Shown here piece after piece: positions 8,196 to 16,793 of a stretch of DNA of 64,000 bases (positions are counted from its first letter, which is position 1; the number at the start of each line of letters is the position of its first letter). Under the pieces are notes generated by a model that saw only the letters and a list, made by a program, of their open reading frames with translations, was not told the origin of the DNA and searched no databases. The position numbers were made by a program, and so were the translations under genes. The stretch is from an uncultured Eubacteriales bacterium (GTDB lineage: Bacteria; Bacillota; Clostridia; Oscillospirales; CAG-272), in contig CAKRSS010000004.1 of NCBI GenBank assembly GCA_934401725.1, positions 4,224-68,223 of the forward strand, written 5' to 3'.

Positions 8196-8588
8196 ATGGA
8201 AATCATGGAAGCAGCAACCGCACTCGGTCAGATTATAAAGGAGAGCGAGATTTACCGCCGTTTTGAGGCGGCCAAGGCAGAATACGAAAACTGCGCCGAG
8301 CTCGGCGAATATATGACGGAATACGAGGCTCAGCACAAAGCGCTCGAGGATCTCGCCGCGCGCCCCGAGCCCGATACACAGATAATTGACAGCATTCAGA
8401 ACCGTCTCAACGAGCTGTTCGGTCTCGTGACCGAGCACCCCGTCTACGTCGCGCTGTCCGACACGCAGGACGAGGTTCACAAGCTCATGGAGCAGGTCAA
8501 CAATCAGATTACCTTCACCATCACCGGTCGGATGCCCGCCTCCTGCACGCACGACTGCTCGACCTGCCACTCCGGCTGTCACCACTGA
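8196..8588 (+). CDS. YlbF/YmcA family regulator with C-terminal Cys/His cluster
   Basis: A 130-residue, mostly helical protein of the YlbF/YmcA family. In Bacillus the relatives YlbF, YmcA and YaaT form a complex that binds iron-sulfur clusters and affects RNase Y function and sporulation. The ATG at 8196 follows AAGGAG and lies 4 bases after the miaB stop; an earlier in-frame start overlaps miaB. The last 14 residues carry C117, C121, C124 and C128 plus three histidines, a likely metal or cluster site. Position after miaB and before mutS matches the ymcA position in Bacillus. Confidence 0.85.
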   Translation: MEIMEAATALGQIIKESEIYRRFEAAKAEYENCAELGEYMTEYEAQHKALEDLAARPEPDTQIIDSIQNRLNELFGLVTEHPVYVALSDTQDEVHKLMEQVNNQITFTITGRMPASCTHDCSTCHSGCHH

Positions 8589-8647
8589 GCCGCTGACGGC
8601 AGGACTCAATCTGCCCGTCGCGGGCATGTGAAAGGACGGTAGGTTTT

Positions 8648-11242
8648 ATGACTCCGATGATGGAGCAATACTTCAAGATAAAGGATCAGTACAAGGATCA
8701 TCTCCTGTTTTACCGCCTCGGCGATTTTTACGAGATGTTTTTTGACGACGCCATAATAGCGTCCCGTGAGCTCGAGCTGACGCTCACGGGGCGCGACTGC
8801 GGCGAGGAGGAGCGGGCGCCCATGTGCGGCGTCCCCTACCACAGCGCCGAAGGATACATAGGCCGGCTGATCGAGAAGGGCTACAAGGTCGCAATATGCG
8901 AGCAGATGGAGGATCCGGCGCTCGCCAAGGGGCTTGTGACGCGCGAGGTTATACGCGTCGTCACGCCGGGCACGCTCATCGAGTCCGACCTGCTCGTTTC
9001 GGGACAAAATAACTATATCTCCGCCGTTTACATCGGCATCGAGGGCTCGGGCATATGCTTCGCCGATATTTCGACGGCGCAGGTCTACGCCACCTCGTTC
9101 GCGGGAAGCCGCGACGAGGCGCAGCTGATAAACGAGCTCGGTGTCTACGCGCCGCGCGAGGTCATTATCAACGTCAGCCTCGACAAGGTGACGGGGCTTG
9201 ATAAATACCTCGGCGCGCACAAGGAGATTATGGTGTCGGACAACCAGCCGGGGCGGTTTGAGTTCGCACCGGCGCGCGAGCGGGTCGCCGCACAGTTCGG
9301 CGATTCGCTGCGCGAGGACGACCTCGCGGACAAGCCGCTCGTCTGCGCGCTCGGCGCGCTGATGGACTACATCGCCGAGGTGCAGAAGTCGGACATATCC
9401 TACATCCGCGACCTGACCGTCTACGGCGACAGTCAGTACCTCGACATGGACATAAACACCCGCCGCAACCTCGAGCTTACCGAGACGATGCGCACCAAGG
9501 AAAAGAAGGGCACGCTGCTCTGGGTTCTCGACCGGACGCGCACCGCGCCGGGCGCGCGTATGCTGCGCTCGTGGATCGAGCATCCGCTTCTGAATCTGGC
9601 GCAGATACAGCGCAGACAGGGCGCGGTCGAGGAGCTTTTCGGCGACTTTATGCTGCGCGAGGAGTGCGGGGCGCTGCTCGAGGACGTGCTTGACCTCGAG
9701 AGGCTCGTAACCAAGATAGTGTACGGCACCGCCGGTGCGCGCGACCTGCGCGCCGTGGCGACTACCATCGCCGTGCTGCCCGAGCTGCGCCGTCAGATAG
9801 CAAAATGCAAGAGCGCCGAGCTCTCGCGCATATGGCGCGAGATGGACACGCTCGAGGACATATACAAGGCCATAAACGACGCCATATGCGACGACCCGCC
9901 ATTCTCGGTTCGCGAGGGCGGCATGATTCGCCCCGGCTACAACGCCGACGTCGACAGACTGCGCTCGGTGCGCGACGACGGAAGCGACTGGATCAAAAAG
10001 ATTGCTGACGAGGAGCGCGAGCGGACAGGCATCAAAACGCTCAAAATCGGCTACAACCGCGTGTTCGGCTACTACATCGAGGTGTCAAAATCCTTCATGT
10101 CGCAGGTTCCGGACACATATATACGCAAGCAGACGCTGTCCAACTGCGAGCGCTACATCACAAATGAGCTCAAGGACATGGAGGCCACCATCCTCGGCGC
10201 GTCGGATAAGCTGGCGGCGCTCGAATATGAGCTGTTCAGCAAGGTTCGCACGCTGGTGTCCGACAACAGCCGCCGCCTCCAGCATGCCGCCGCGCTCATG
10301 GCGTCGCTTGACGTCTATATCAGCCTTGCAGCGGTGGCGTCCAAGAACAAATACATAAAGCCCGAGATAAACATATCCGACACCGTCGACATAAATGACG
10401 GCCGCCATCCGGTGGTCGAGCAGTTTGTCAAGGACACATATTTCGTACCCAACGACACGCACCTCAACACCTCGGACAGCCGCGTGATGCTCATCACCGG
10501 CCCCAATATGGCGGGTAAGTCGACGTACATGCGGCAGGTGGCGCTCATTGTCGTCATGGCGCAGATAGGCAGCTTTGTGCCCGCCGCGGAGGCGACGATA
10601 GGCATCGTGGACAAGGTGTTCACCCGCGTCGGCGCGTCGGACGACCTCGCCTCGGGGCAGTCGACCTTTATGCTCGAGATGAACGAGGTCGCCTACATAC
10701 TCAAAAACGCGACGCGAAACAGTCTGATAATTTACGACGAGGTGGGACGAGGAACCTCCACCTTCGACGGCATGAGCATAGCTCAGGCGATAGTCGAGTA
10801 CACAAACAGCCGCAAAATCGGCGCGAAAACCCTGTTCGCGACGCATTATCACGAGCTGACCTCGCTTGAGGGTACGCTCGACGGCGTCGTCAACTACAAC
10901 ATCGCGGCCAAAAAGCGCGGGGACAGCATAATTTTCCTGCGCAAAATCGTCCGCGGCTCGACGGATGACAGCTACGGCATCGAGGTCGCAAAGCTGGCAG
11001 GCATTCCGGGCGAGGTTATAAAGCGGGCGCGCGAGGTGCTTTCGCAGGTTGAGGAGGCATCGCGGGCGGTCGAGAGGGCAGGTAAGCCCGAGACCATCAA
11101 AAAGGAGGACGACGGCGCTATTTCGTTTGAAGACATGCTGCGTGACCAGGTGATCGACCAGCTCAAGCAGACCGACATAAACACGCTGTCCCCTTACGAG
11201 GCCATGACGCTGCTGTTCGACCTGCAAAAACGTCTCAAATAA
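8648..11242 (+). CDS. mutS: DNA mismatch repair protein MutS
   Basis: Mismatch-recognition ATPase of 864 residues, full length. Domain I begins at once (MTPMMEQYFKIKDQY) and contains the mismatch-wedging motif GDFYEMFFDDA. The clamp and lever region follows, and the ATPase carries Walker A GPNMAGKST near residue 618, the DDLASGQSTFMLEM signature and Walker B IIYDEVGRGTST, then the ATHYHEL motif. The ATG follows GGACGGTAGG. mutL starts 17 bases after its stop, so they form one transcription unit. Confidence 0.97.
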   Translation: MTPMMEQYFKIKDQYKDHLLFYRLGDFYEMFFDDAIIASRELELTLTGRDCGEEERAPMCGVPYHSAEGYIGRLIEKGYKVAICEQMEDPALAKGLVTREVIRVVTPGTLIESDLLVSGQNNYISAVYIGIEGSGICFADISTAQVYATSFAGSRDEAQLINELGVYAPREVIINVSLDKVTGLDKYLGAHKEIMVSDNQPGRFEFAPARERVAAQFGDSLREDDLADKPLVCALGALMDYIAEVQKSDISYIRDLTVYGDSQYLDMDINTRRNLELTETMRTKEKKGTLLWVLDRTRTAPGARMLRSWIEHPLLNLAQIQRRQGAVEELFGDFMLREECGALLEDVLDLERLVTKIVYGTAGARDLRAVATTIAVLPELRRQIAKCKSAELSRIWREMDTLEDIYKAINDAICDDPPFSVREGGMIRPGYNADVDRLRSVRDDGSDWIKKIADEERERTGIKTLKIGYNRVFGYYIEVSKSFMSQVPDTYIRKQTLSNCERYITNELKDMEATILGASDKLAALEYELFSKVRTLVSDNSRRLQHAAALMASLDVYISLAAVASKNKYIKPEINISDTVDINDGRHPVVEQFVKDTYFVPNDTHLNTSDSRVMLITGPNMAGKSTYMRQVALIVVMAQIGSFVPAAEATIGIVDKVFTRVGASDDLASGQSTFMLEMNEVAYILKNATRNSLIIYDEVGRGTSTFDGMSIAQAIVEYTNSRKIGAKTLFATHYHELTSLEGTLDGVVNYNIAAKKRGDSIIFLRKIVRGSTDDSYGIEVAKLAGIPGEVIKRAREVLSQVEEASRAVERAGKPETIKKEDDGAISFEDMLRDQVIDQLKQTDINTLSPYEAMTLLFDLQKRLK

Positions 11243-11259
11243 ACCCCGGAGGGTAGCTT

Positions 11260-13614
11260 ATGGGAAAAATCAATGTTCTTTCGTTCGCCGTGGCCAACCT
11301 GATCGCCGCCGGAGAGGTTGTGGACAGGCCGGCGTCGGTGGTGAAGGAGCTGATGGAAAACGCAATAGACTCGGGCGCGGATAAAATCACGGTCGAGATA
11401 CAGAACGGCGGCGTGTCGCTCATCCGCGTGCGTGACAACGGCTGCGGAATGGACAAGGACGACCTTCCCGTGGCGGTCCGGCGGCACGCGACCAGCAAAA
11501 TTCACGACGCCTCCGACCTCGACGGTATAATGACGCTCGGTTTCCGCGGCGAGGCGCTCGCCGCCATCGCGGCGGTGTCCGACCTGCGCATTATCTCGCG
11601 CGTCCACGGGCAACCGACCGGCGCATGTATAGAGGTGTCGGGCGGCGAGGTCAGGGAGCTTCACGAGCAGGGCTGCTCCGAGGGCACGACGGTCATGGTC
11701 GAGAACCTGTTCTGCAACGTCCCGGCGCGGCGCAAGTTCCTCAAAAAGGACGTCACCGAGGCGACGGCGGTGTATAACGTCGTCGAGCGCGTGGCGCTGT
11801 CGAGGCCTGATATTGCCTTTGATTTCATCATGGACGGCAAGTGCCGCATACAGACCGCCGGCGACGGCAAGCTGTACAACACAATCTACGCGCTCTACGG
11901 CCGCGACTTTGCCAAGCGGCTGATCGCCGTCGAATACGAATATGACGGCATCAGCGTGCACGGTTACATCGGCCGTTCCGATAACGTCAAGCCCAATCGC
12001 AACGGGCAGACGTTTTATATAAACGACCGTCTCGTTAAAAGCCGGACGGTCATGGCGGCGCTCGAGCAGGCGTACGCCTCATACATGCCGCAGGAGCGGT
12101 TTCCTGTGTGCACGCTTTTTCTGGATATAAACCCGCGCGCGGTCGATGTCAACGTGCATCCGGCCAAGCTCGAGGTCAAGTTTTCGAACGAGAAGCCGGT
12201 GTTCGAGGCGGTGTATTACGCCGTCAAGAAGGCGCTCGAGAGCAACACCACCCGCCCGGATATACCCGTCGAGAAGCTGACGCACATGTCGTACGAGCAG
12301 TACCGCGAGATGTACGGCGCGGGCGCTGTGCAGAAGGGCACGCCGGGGAGCGGCGCGGATAAGCGGTCGGGCGGACAGAACGGCGGCTGGCCGGGCGCTC
12401 AGACGGGCGCTCAGGCCGGTGCTCAATCGGATGGGCAATCGGATGCCAGGTCGTATACTCAGCCGTATGTTCAACCGGAGATTCTAACGGGCGCTCAGAC
12501 GGGCGCTCAGCCGGATGTCCCGCACGACATCGAGCCCGAATGCACGGCTATCCCCGCCGGAAGCTTAGGCAAACGCGCCCCGGACGCGGAGCAGCTGAGC
12601 GTTGAGAGCTATATAGCCTCTGCGCCGGTCGCCTCCGGAGCCAAAGCGCCGGTTTACGGCGCGCAGCCGGTTCCGGACGTCCCGCCGATGCCGGATGTCC
12701 CGCCGATGCCGGACGTCCCGCCGATGCCGGGCGTTCCACCAATGCCGGATGTCCCGCCGATGCCGGGCGTTCCACCAATGCCGGGCGTTCCACCAATGCC
12801 GGATGTCCCGCCGATGCCGGATGTCCCGCCGAGGTACGATGCGCCCCTAATCCCCGATGTCCCGCCGATGTACCGGACGTCCCCGATGTCCCCGGCGTCT
12901 GACAATACTGATGTGCCCGACACGCTTCCCACACCGGAAATTTCCCCAATGCCCGGCGTGCCCGAGCCGTCAGGCAGTGTGAGGCCGCCGCGGCAGTCCG
13001 CCAAAATGGTTCAGCAGACCATCGCGGACGACGGCCCCGGCTACCGCATTGTCGGCGAGGCGTTCCGGTGCTATGTCATTGTCGAGCGTGGCGAGCAGAT
13101 GCTGCTTATCGACAAGCACGCCGCGCACGAGCGCATAATTTTCGAGCAGCTAAAGGCGGGGCTGCGCCATGCCGAGAAGGATTCGCAGTTGCTCATGGTT
13201 CCGCTTGAGTTCATGCTCACGAGCGACGAGGTGCTCGCGCTCGAAGCCTATCACGACGAAATCGAGGCCATCGGTTTCCGCTTCACGGCCGAAAAATACA
13301 CCGTAAGCGTGACGGCGGTGCCCGAGTCCATCGAGCTTTCCGCTGTGCCCGACATATTCATGACGCTCGCCGACCGCGTCCGCAACCAGACCGGAACCGC
13401 AGAGCTGACGCGCGACATGATATTCGAAAAGGCGCTCTATCAGGCCTCCTGCAAGGCGGCCATCAAGGGCGGCCGCGAGTATGCCGACGAGCACATTCAG
13501 TGGATAGTGGCGCAGCTGATGACGCTGCCGGACATCACCTTCTGCCCGCACGGACGCCCGGTGGCGATGGTCATCAAAAAGTCCACGCTCGACCGGCAGT
13601 TTTTGCGCACATGA
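11260..13614 (+). CDS. mutL: DNA mismatch repair endonuclease MutL with repetitive linker
   Basis: MutS partner, GHKL ATPase at the N-terminus (ENAIDSGADKI, DNGCGM, GFRGEAL from residue 94) and dimerising endonuclease domain at the C-terminus. The endonuclease motif DKHAAHERIIFE (from residue 618; a DQHAxxExxxxE variant), ACK-type helix ASCKAAIKGG and CPHGRP (from 762) are all present, so the nick-making activity is probably intact. At 784 residues it is longer than usual because of the linker: residues ~360-425 are rich in GAQTGAQ/SDGQ repeats and residues ~470-525 are a proline-rich hexapeptide repeat. Start is supported by CCGGAGGGTAG. Confidence 0.96.
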   Translation: MGKINVLSFAVANLIAAGEVVDRPASVVKELMENAIDSGADKITVEIQNGGVSLIRVRDNGCGMDKDDLPVAVRRHATSKIHDASDLDGIMTLGFRGEALAAIAAVSDLRIISRVHGQPTGACIEVSGGEVRELHEQGCSEGTTVMVENLFCNVPARRKFLKKDVTEATAVYNVVERVALSRPDIAFDFIMDGKCRIQTAGDGKLYNTIYALYGRDFAKRLIAVEYEYDGISVHGYIGRSDNVKPNRNGQTFYINDRLVKSRTVMAALEQAYASYMPQERFPVCTLFLDINPRAVDVNVHPAKLEVKFSNEKPVFEAVYYAVKKALESNTTRPDIPVEKLTHMSYEQYREMYGAGAVQKGTPGSGADKRSGGQNGGWPGAQTGAQAGAQSDGQSDARSYTQPYVQPEILTGAQTGAQPDVPHDIEPECTAIPAGSLGKRAPDAEQLSVESYIASAPVASGAKAPVYGAQPVPDVPPMPDVPPMPDVPPMPGVPPMPDVPPMPGVPPMPGVPPMPDVPPMPDVPPRYDAPLIPDVPPMYRTSPMSPASDNTDVPDTLPTPEISPMPGVPEPSGSVRPPRQSAKMVQQTIADDGPGYRIVGEAFRCYVIVERGEQMLLIDKHAAHERIIFEQLKAGLRHAEKDSQLLMVPLEFMLTSDEVLALEAYHDEIEAIGFRFTAEKYTVSVTAVPESIELSAVPDIFMTLADRVRNQTGTAELTRDMIFEKALYQASCKAAIKGGREYADEHIQWIVAQLMTLPDITFCPHGRPVAMVIKKSTLDRQFLRT
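12669..12833 (+). repeat. 18-bp tandem repeat inside mutL
   Basis: About nine head-to-tail copies of an 18-bp unit that encodes PPMPDV or PPMPGV. Units differ by a few silent or Asp/Gly changes, with blocks of identical neighbours, a sign of recent unit duplication. Length changes by whole units keep the mutL frame. Confidence 0.9.
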
Positions 13615-13645
13615 TGTTAACAACAAGGAAAAGGATTATATATAA

Positions 13646-14788
13646 ATGTTTGAATTACTTAAAACCGAGGGCAATGCCCGGCGCGGCATAATGCACACGG
13701 TGCACGGAGATATACAGACGCCGGTCTTTATGAATGTCGGAACCTGCGCCGCTATCAAGGGCGGTATCTCCTCGCGCGAGCTTGTCGATCTGCACTGTCA
13801 GGTTGAGCTCTCAAATACCTACCACCTGCATCTGCGTCCGGGAGACAAGCTGATACGCAAGCTGGGCGGTCTGCACAAGTTTATGAACTGGCAGGGGCCG
13901 ATACTCACCGACAGCGGCGGGTTCCAGGTCTTCTCGCTGGCGCAGCTGCGCAAAATAACCGAGGCGGGCGTCAACTTCTCCTCCCACATCGACGGACGCC
14001 GCATTTTCATGGGTCCCGAGGAGAGCATGCAGATACAGTCCAACCTCGGCTCGACCATCGCCATGGCGTTTGACGAGTGCGTCGAGAATCCCGCGACGTA
14101 TGAGTACGTCAAAAACTCGCACGAGCGCACCATCCGCTGGCTGGCGCGCTGCAAGGCCGAGATGGAGCGGCTCAACTCGCTCCCCGACACGATAAACCCG
14201 CACCAGCTGCTGTTCGGTATAAATCAGGGCGGAACCTACGCCGATCTGCGCGTCGAGAACATGTGCCGCATCGCCGAGCTCGATCTGCCCGGCTACGCCA
14301 TCGGCGGACTCGCCGTCGGCGAGGAGACCGAGGAGATGTACCGCATAATCGAGGCGGTCGAGCCGCACATGCCCAAGGACAAGCCGCGCTACCTCATGGG
14401 CGTCGGCACGCCGGTCAACATTATCGAGGCCGTCTGGCGCGGAGTCGACTTTTTCGACTGCGTCATGCCCTCGCGCAACGCGCGGCACGGCAACCTCTTC
14501 ACCTGGAACGGCAAAATGAACATTCAGAACGAGCGCTATATGGACGACATGCGCCCCATTGACGAGCATTGCGGCTGCCCGGCATGTCAGCATTACAGCC
14601 GGGCGTATATCCGTCACCTCATCAAGGCCAAGGAGTCGCTCGGTATGCGCCTTGCGGTCGCGCACAACCTCTATTTCTACAACGAGCTGACCGCAAAAAT
14701 ACGCGAGGCGCTGGACGCCGGCGACTACGCGAGCTTTTACCGCAAGTACCGCGTAAAGCTGGCCGAGCGCGTCCCGGAGGGCGAGTGA
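13646..14788 (+). CDS. tgt: Queuine tRNA-ribosyltransferase
   Basis: Exchanges G34 for preQ1 in tRNAs with GUN anticodons. 380 residues, full length. Seen are TDSGGFQVFSL with the general-base aspartate, FDECVENPA, GGLAVGE, and DCVMPSRNARHG with the nucleophilic aspartate. The zinc site is CGCPACQ plus a histidine in VAHNLYF. The ATG follows AAGGAAAAGGATT, 31 bases after mutL. The next gene starts in its stop codon. No queuosine synthesis genes are in the window. Confidence 0.96.
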   Translation: MFELLKTEGNARRGIMHTVHGDIQTPVFMNVGTCAAIKGGISSRELVDLHCQVELSNTYHLHLRPGDKLIRKLGGLHKFMNWQGPILTDSGGFQVFSLAQLRKITEAGVNFSSHIDGRRIFMGPEESMQIQSNLGSTIAMAFDECVENPATYEYVKNSHERTIRWLARCKAEMERLNSLPDTINPHQLLFGINQGGTYADLRVENMCRIAELDLPGYAIGGLAVGEETEEMYRIIEAVEPHMPKDKPRYLMGVGTPVNIIEAVWRGVDFFDCVMPSRNARHGNLFTWNGKMNIQNERYMDDMRPIDEHCGCPACQHYSRAYIRHLIKAKESLGMRLAVAHNLYFYNELTAKIREALDAGDYASFYRKYRVKLAERVPEGE

Positions 14789-15378
14789 TGGAGGTATTTT
14801 TCATCAGACACGGGCAGACGTTCGACAACGTCCGCAGAGTCCATCAGGGCTGGACGGAGGCGTCGCTGAGCGAGGTCGGAGAGGCGCAGGCGAGAGCGCT
14901 GCGCGACGTCATCTCCGGTATAAAGTTTGACCGCATAATCTCGAGCGACCTTCGCCGCACCCGCCAGACGGCGGCCATACTTTTCGGTGAGGATGCGCCG
15001 ATAGAGTACGACGAGCGCCTGCGCGAGATAAACAACACCGTCTTTAAGGGCAAGACCAAGGCCGAGCTCTACCCCATCTACGGCGACGCCTACATCGATA
15101 ACTGCCATCACTTAAACTTCGCCGAGTACGGCGGCGAGAGCAGTCAGTCCATCCTCGACCGCACGGCGGATTTTATGCGCGGGCTCGCCGAGGACAAAAC
15201 GTCGGAGCGGGTGGCCGTCGTGACGCACGGCGGCACGATACGCGCCACGGTCGCGGGCGTGCTCGGTATGCCGCTGTACTCGCCGCGGCTTGACATCGAC
15301 AATTGCAGCGTCACCAAGCTCGAGTACACCTCGCACGGCTGGCGGCTGGTACACCTCAACAATAAAATCGAAATCTGA
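14788..15378 (+). CDS. Histidine phosphatase family protein (phosphoglycerate mutase-like)
   Basis: A 196-residue member of the histidine phosphatase superfamily. It opens with MEVFFIRHGQT, which contains the phospho-accepting histidine, and has the second-half histidine in VAVVTHGGTIRA and the arginine in SSDLRRTRQTA. The ATG overlaps the tgt stop codon by one base (TGATG), so it is coupled. Possible substrates include phosphoglycerate, alpha-ribazole phosphate or other phosphomonoesters; no cobalamin genes are nearby to favour CobC. Confidence 0.85.
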   Translation: MEVFFIRHGQTFDNVRRVHQGWTEASLSEVGEAQARALRDVISGIKFDRIISSDLRRTRQTAAILFGEDAPIEYDERLREINNTVFKGKTKAELYPIYGDAYIDNCHHLNFAEYGGESSQSILDRTADFMRGLAEDKTSERVAVVTHGGTIRATVAGVLGMPLYSPRLDIDNCSVTKLEYTSHGWRLVHLNNKIEI

Positions 15379-15397
15379 ACAAGGAAAGGATATATCT

Positions 15398-16783
15398 ATG
15401 ATTGCAAGAAGTCTCATTGAAAAGGTTCTTGAGAGAGCAATGACCACCGGGGCTGACTTCGTGGAGCTTTTCGCGGAACGTACACGCACCACAAGCATGG
15501 TCATGGCCGACTCGCGCGTCGAGACGGTGCGCGACAATACCATCACCGGCGTCGGTCTGCGCGCATTCGTCGGAACACGCACTGTCTTTGCCTCGACGAG
15601 CGACGTCAGCGAGGACGGGCTCATGCGCTGCGCCGCATCCGTCGCGACGGCGGTCGGCGACGCGAAAAACGTGCCTCACGTCTGCCTGACAGAGCGTATC
15701 TTCCCAAACATTCATCCCGTTAAGATCGTCCCCTCGGACGCGCACCTCGGACGCAAGGTCGAGTTGCTCCGCATGGGCGACGAGGCCGCAAAGGCATATG
15801 ACAAACGTGTCGTGCAGGTTCAGAGCTCCATCATGAACCGCGACCGCTCAATTCTCATCGCAAACACCGACGGTCTGCTCACCACCGACCGCAACGTCCG
15901 CACCCGTATGGGTATCAGCGTTATCGCCTCCAACGGAAGCGAGAACCAGTCCGGCTTCTACGGCCCCGGACGGCTGATGGGACTTGAGCTGTTCGACGAG
16001 GTTGTCGACCCGCGCGCCGTCGCGCGTCGCGCCGCGGCACAGGCCATCACTAACCTCGAGGCTGTCTACTGCCCGGCCGGCAAAATGACGGTCGCTATCG
16101 AGAACGGCTTCGGCGGCGTTATCTTCCACGAGGCCTGCGGACATTCGCTCGAGGCGACGTCGGTAGCCATCGGCGCGTCGCAGATGGCAGGCAAGCTCGG
16201 CCAGAAGATTGCAAACGAAAAGGTCACCGCCGTTGACGACGGCACCATCCCCAACGCCTGGGGCTCGGTCAACATCGACGACGAGGGCACACCCACACAG
16301 CGCAACGTCCTCATCGAGAACGGCGTGCTCAAGAGCTATATGATCGACCGCCTTGGCTCGCGCCGCATGAACATGCCCATGACGGGCAGCTCCCGCCGCG
16401 AGAACTACACCTACGAGCCCACCTCCCGTATGACCAACACCTTCATCGAGAACGGCCCCGACCGCAACGAGGACATCATAGCCTCCATCGAGTACGGTCT
16501 TTACGCCAAGTCCATGGGCGGCGGTTCGGTCAACCCGCTGACGGGCGCGTTTAACTTCGCGGTCAGCGAGGGCTATATAGTCCGCAACGGCAAGATTTGT
16601 GAAGCTGTCCGCGGCGCGTCGCTTATCGGCACGGGCTCGCAGATACTCCAGGATATTGATATGGTCGGTCAGAACCTCGAGAGAGGGCAGGGAATGTGCG
16701 GTTCGGCGAGCGGCTCGGTTCCGACGGATGTGGGTCAGCCCCTTATCCGCGTTTCGAGCATCACCGTTGGCGGCAGAAAGTGA
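15398..16783 (+). CDS. tldD: TldD family metalloprotease
   Basis: TldD forms a heterodimer with TldE (PmbA) that cleaves unfolded peptides, and in several bacteria it matures peptide natural products such as microcin B17. 461 residues. The zinc motif HEACGHSLEA (HExxxH, from about residue 244) is present, as in active TldD subunits, along with GSASGSVPTDVGQP near the end. The ATG at 15398 follows AAGGAAAGGA. The tldE gene follows after 10 bases. No peptide precursor gene is evident beside the pair, so a housekeeping proteolytic role is more likely. Confidence 0.9.
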   Translation: MIARSLIEKVLERAMTTGADFVELFAERTRTTSMVMADSRVETVRDNTITGVGLRAFVGTRTVFASTSDVSEDGLMRCAASVATAVGDAKNVPHVCLTERIFPNIHPVKIVPSDAHLGRKVELLRMGDEAAKAYDKRVVQVQSSIMNRDRSILIANTDGLLTTDRNVRTRMGISVIASNGSENQSGFYGPGRLMGLELFDEVVDPRAVARRAAAQAITNLEAVYCPAGKMTVAIENGFGGVIFHEACGHSLEATSVAIGASQMAGKLGQKIANEKVTAVDDGTIPNAWGSVNIDDEGTPTQRNVLIENGVLKSYMIDRLGSRRMNMPMTGSSRRENYTYEPTSRMTNTFIENGPDRNEDIIASIEYGLYAKSMGGGSVNPLTGAFNFAVSEGYIVRNGKICEAVRGASLIGTGSQILQDIDMVGQNLERGQGMCGSASGSVPTDVGQPLIRVSSITVGGRK

Positions 16784-16793
16784 GGTCGTTTGA

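Noticed and set aside
10085..11227. Long minus-strand open frame opposite mutS
   Set aside because: It is a shadow of mutS with no recognisable domain.
12661..12840. Regular short repeats that look like a CRISPR array
   Set aside because: Units are 18 bp, head to tail without spacers, and lie in frame within mutL.
12548..13004. Repetitive minus-strand frames opposite the mutL linker
   Set aside because: Repeats arise from the 18-bp units read on the other strand.
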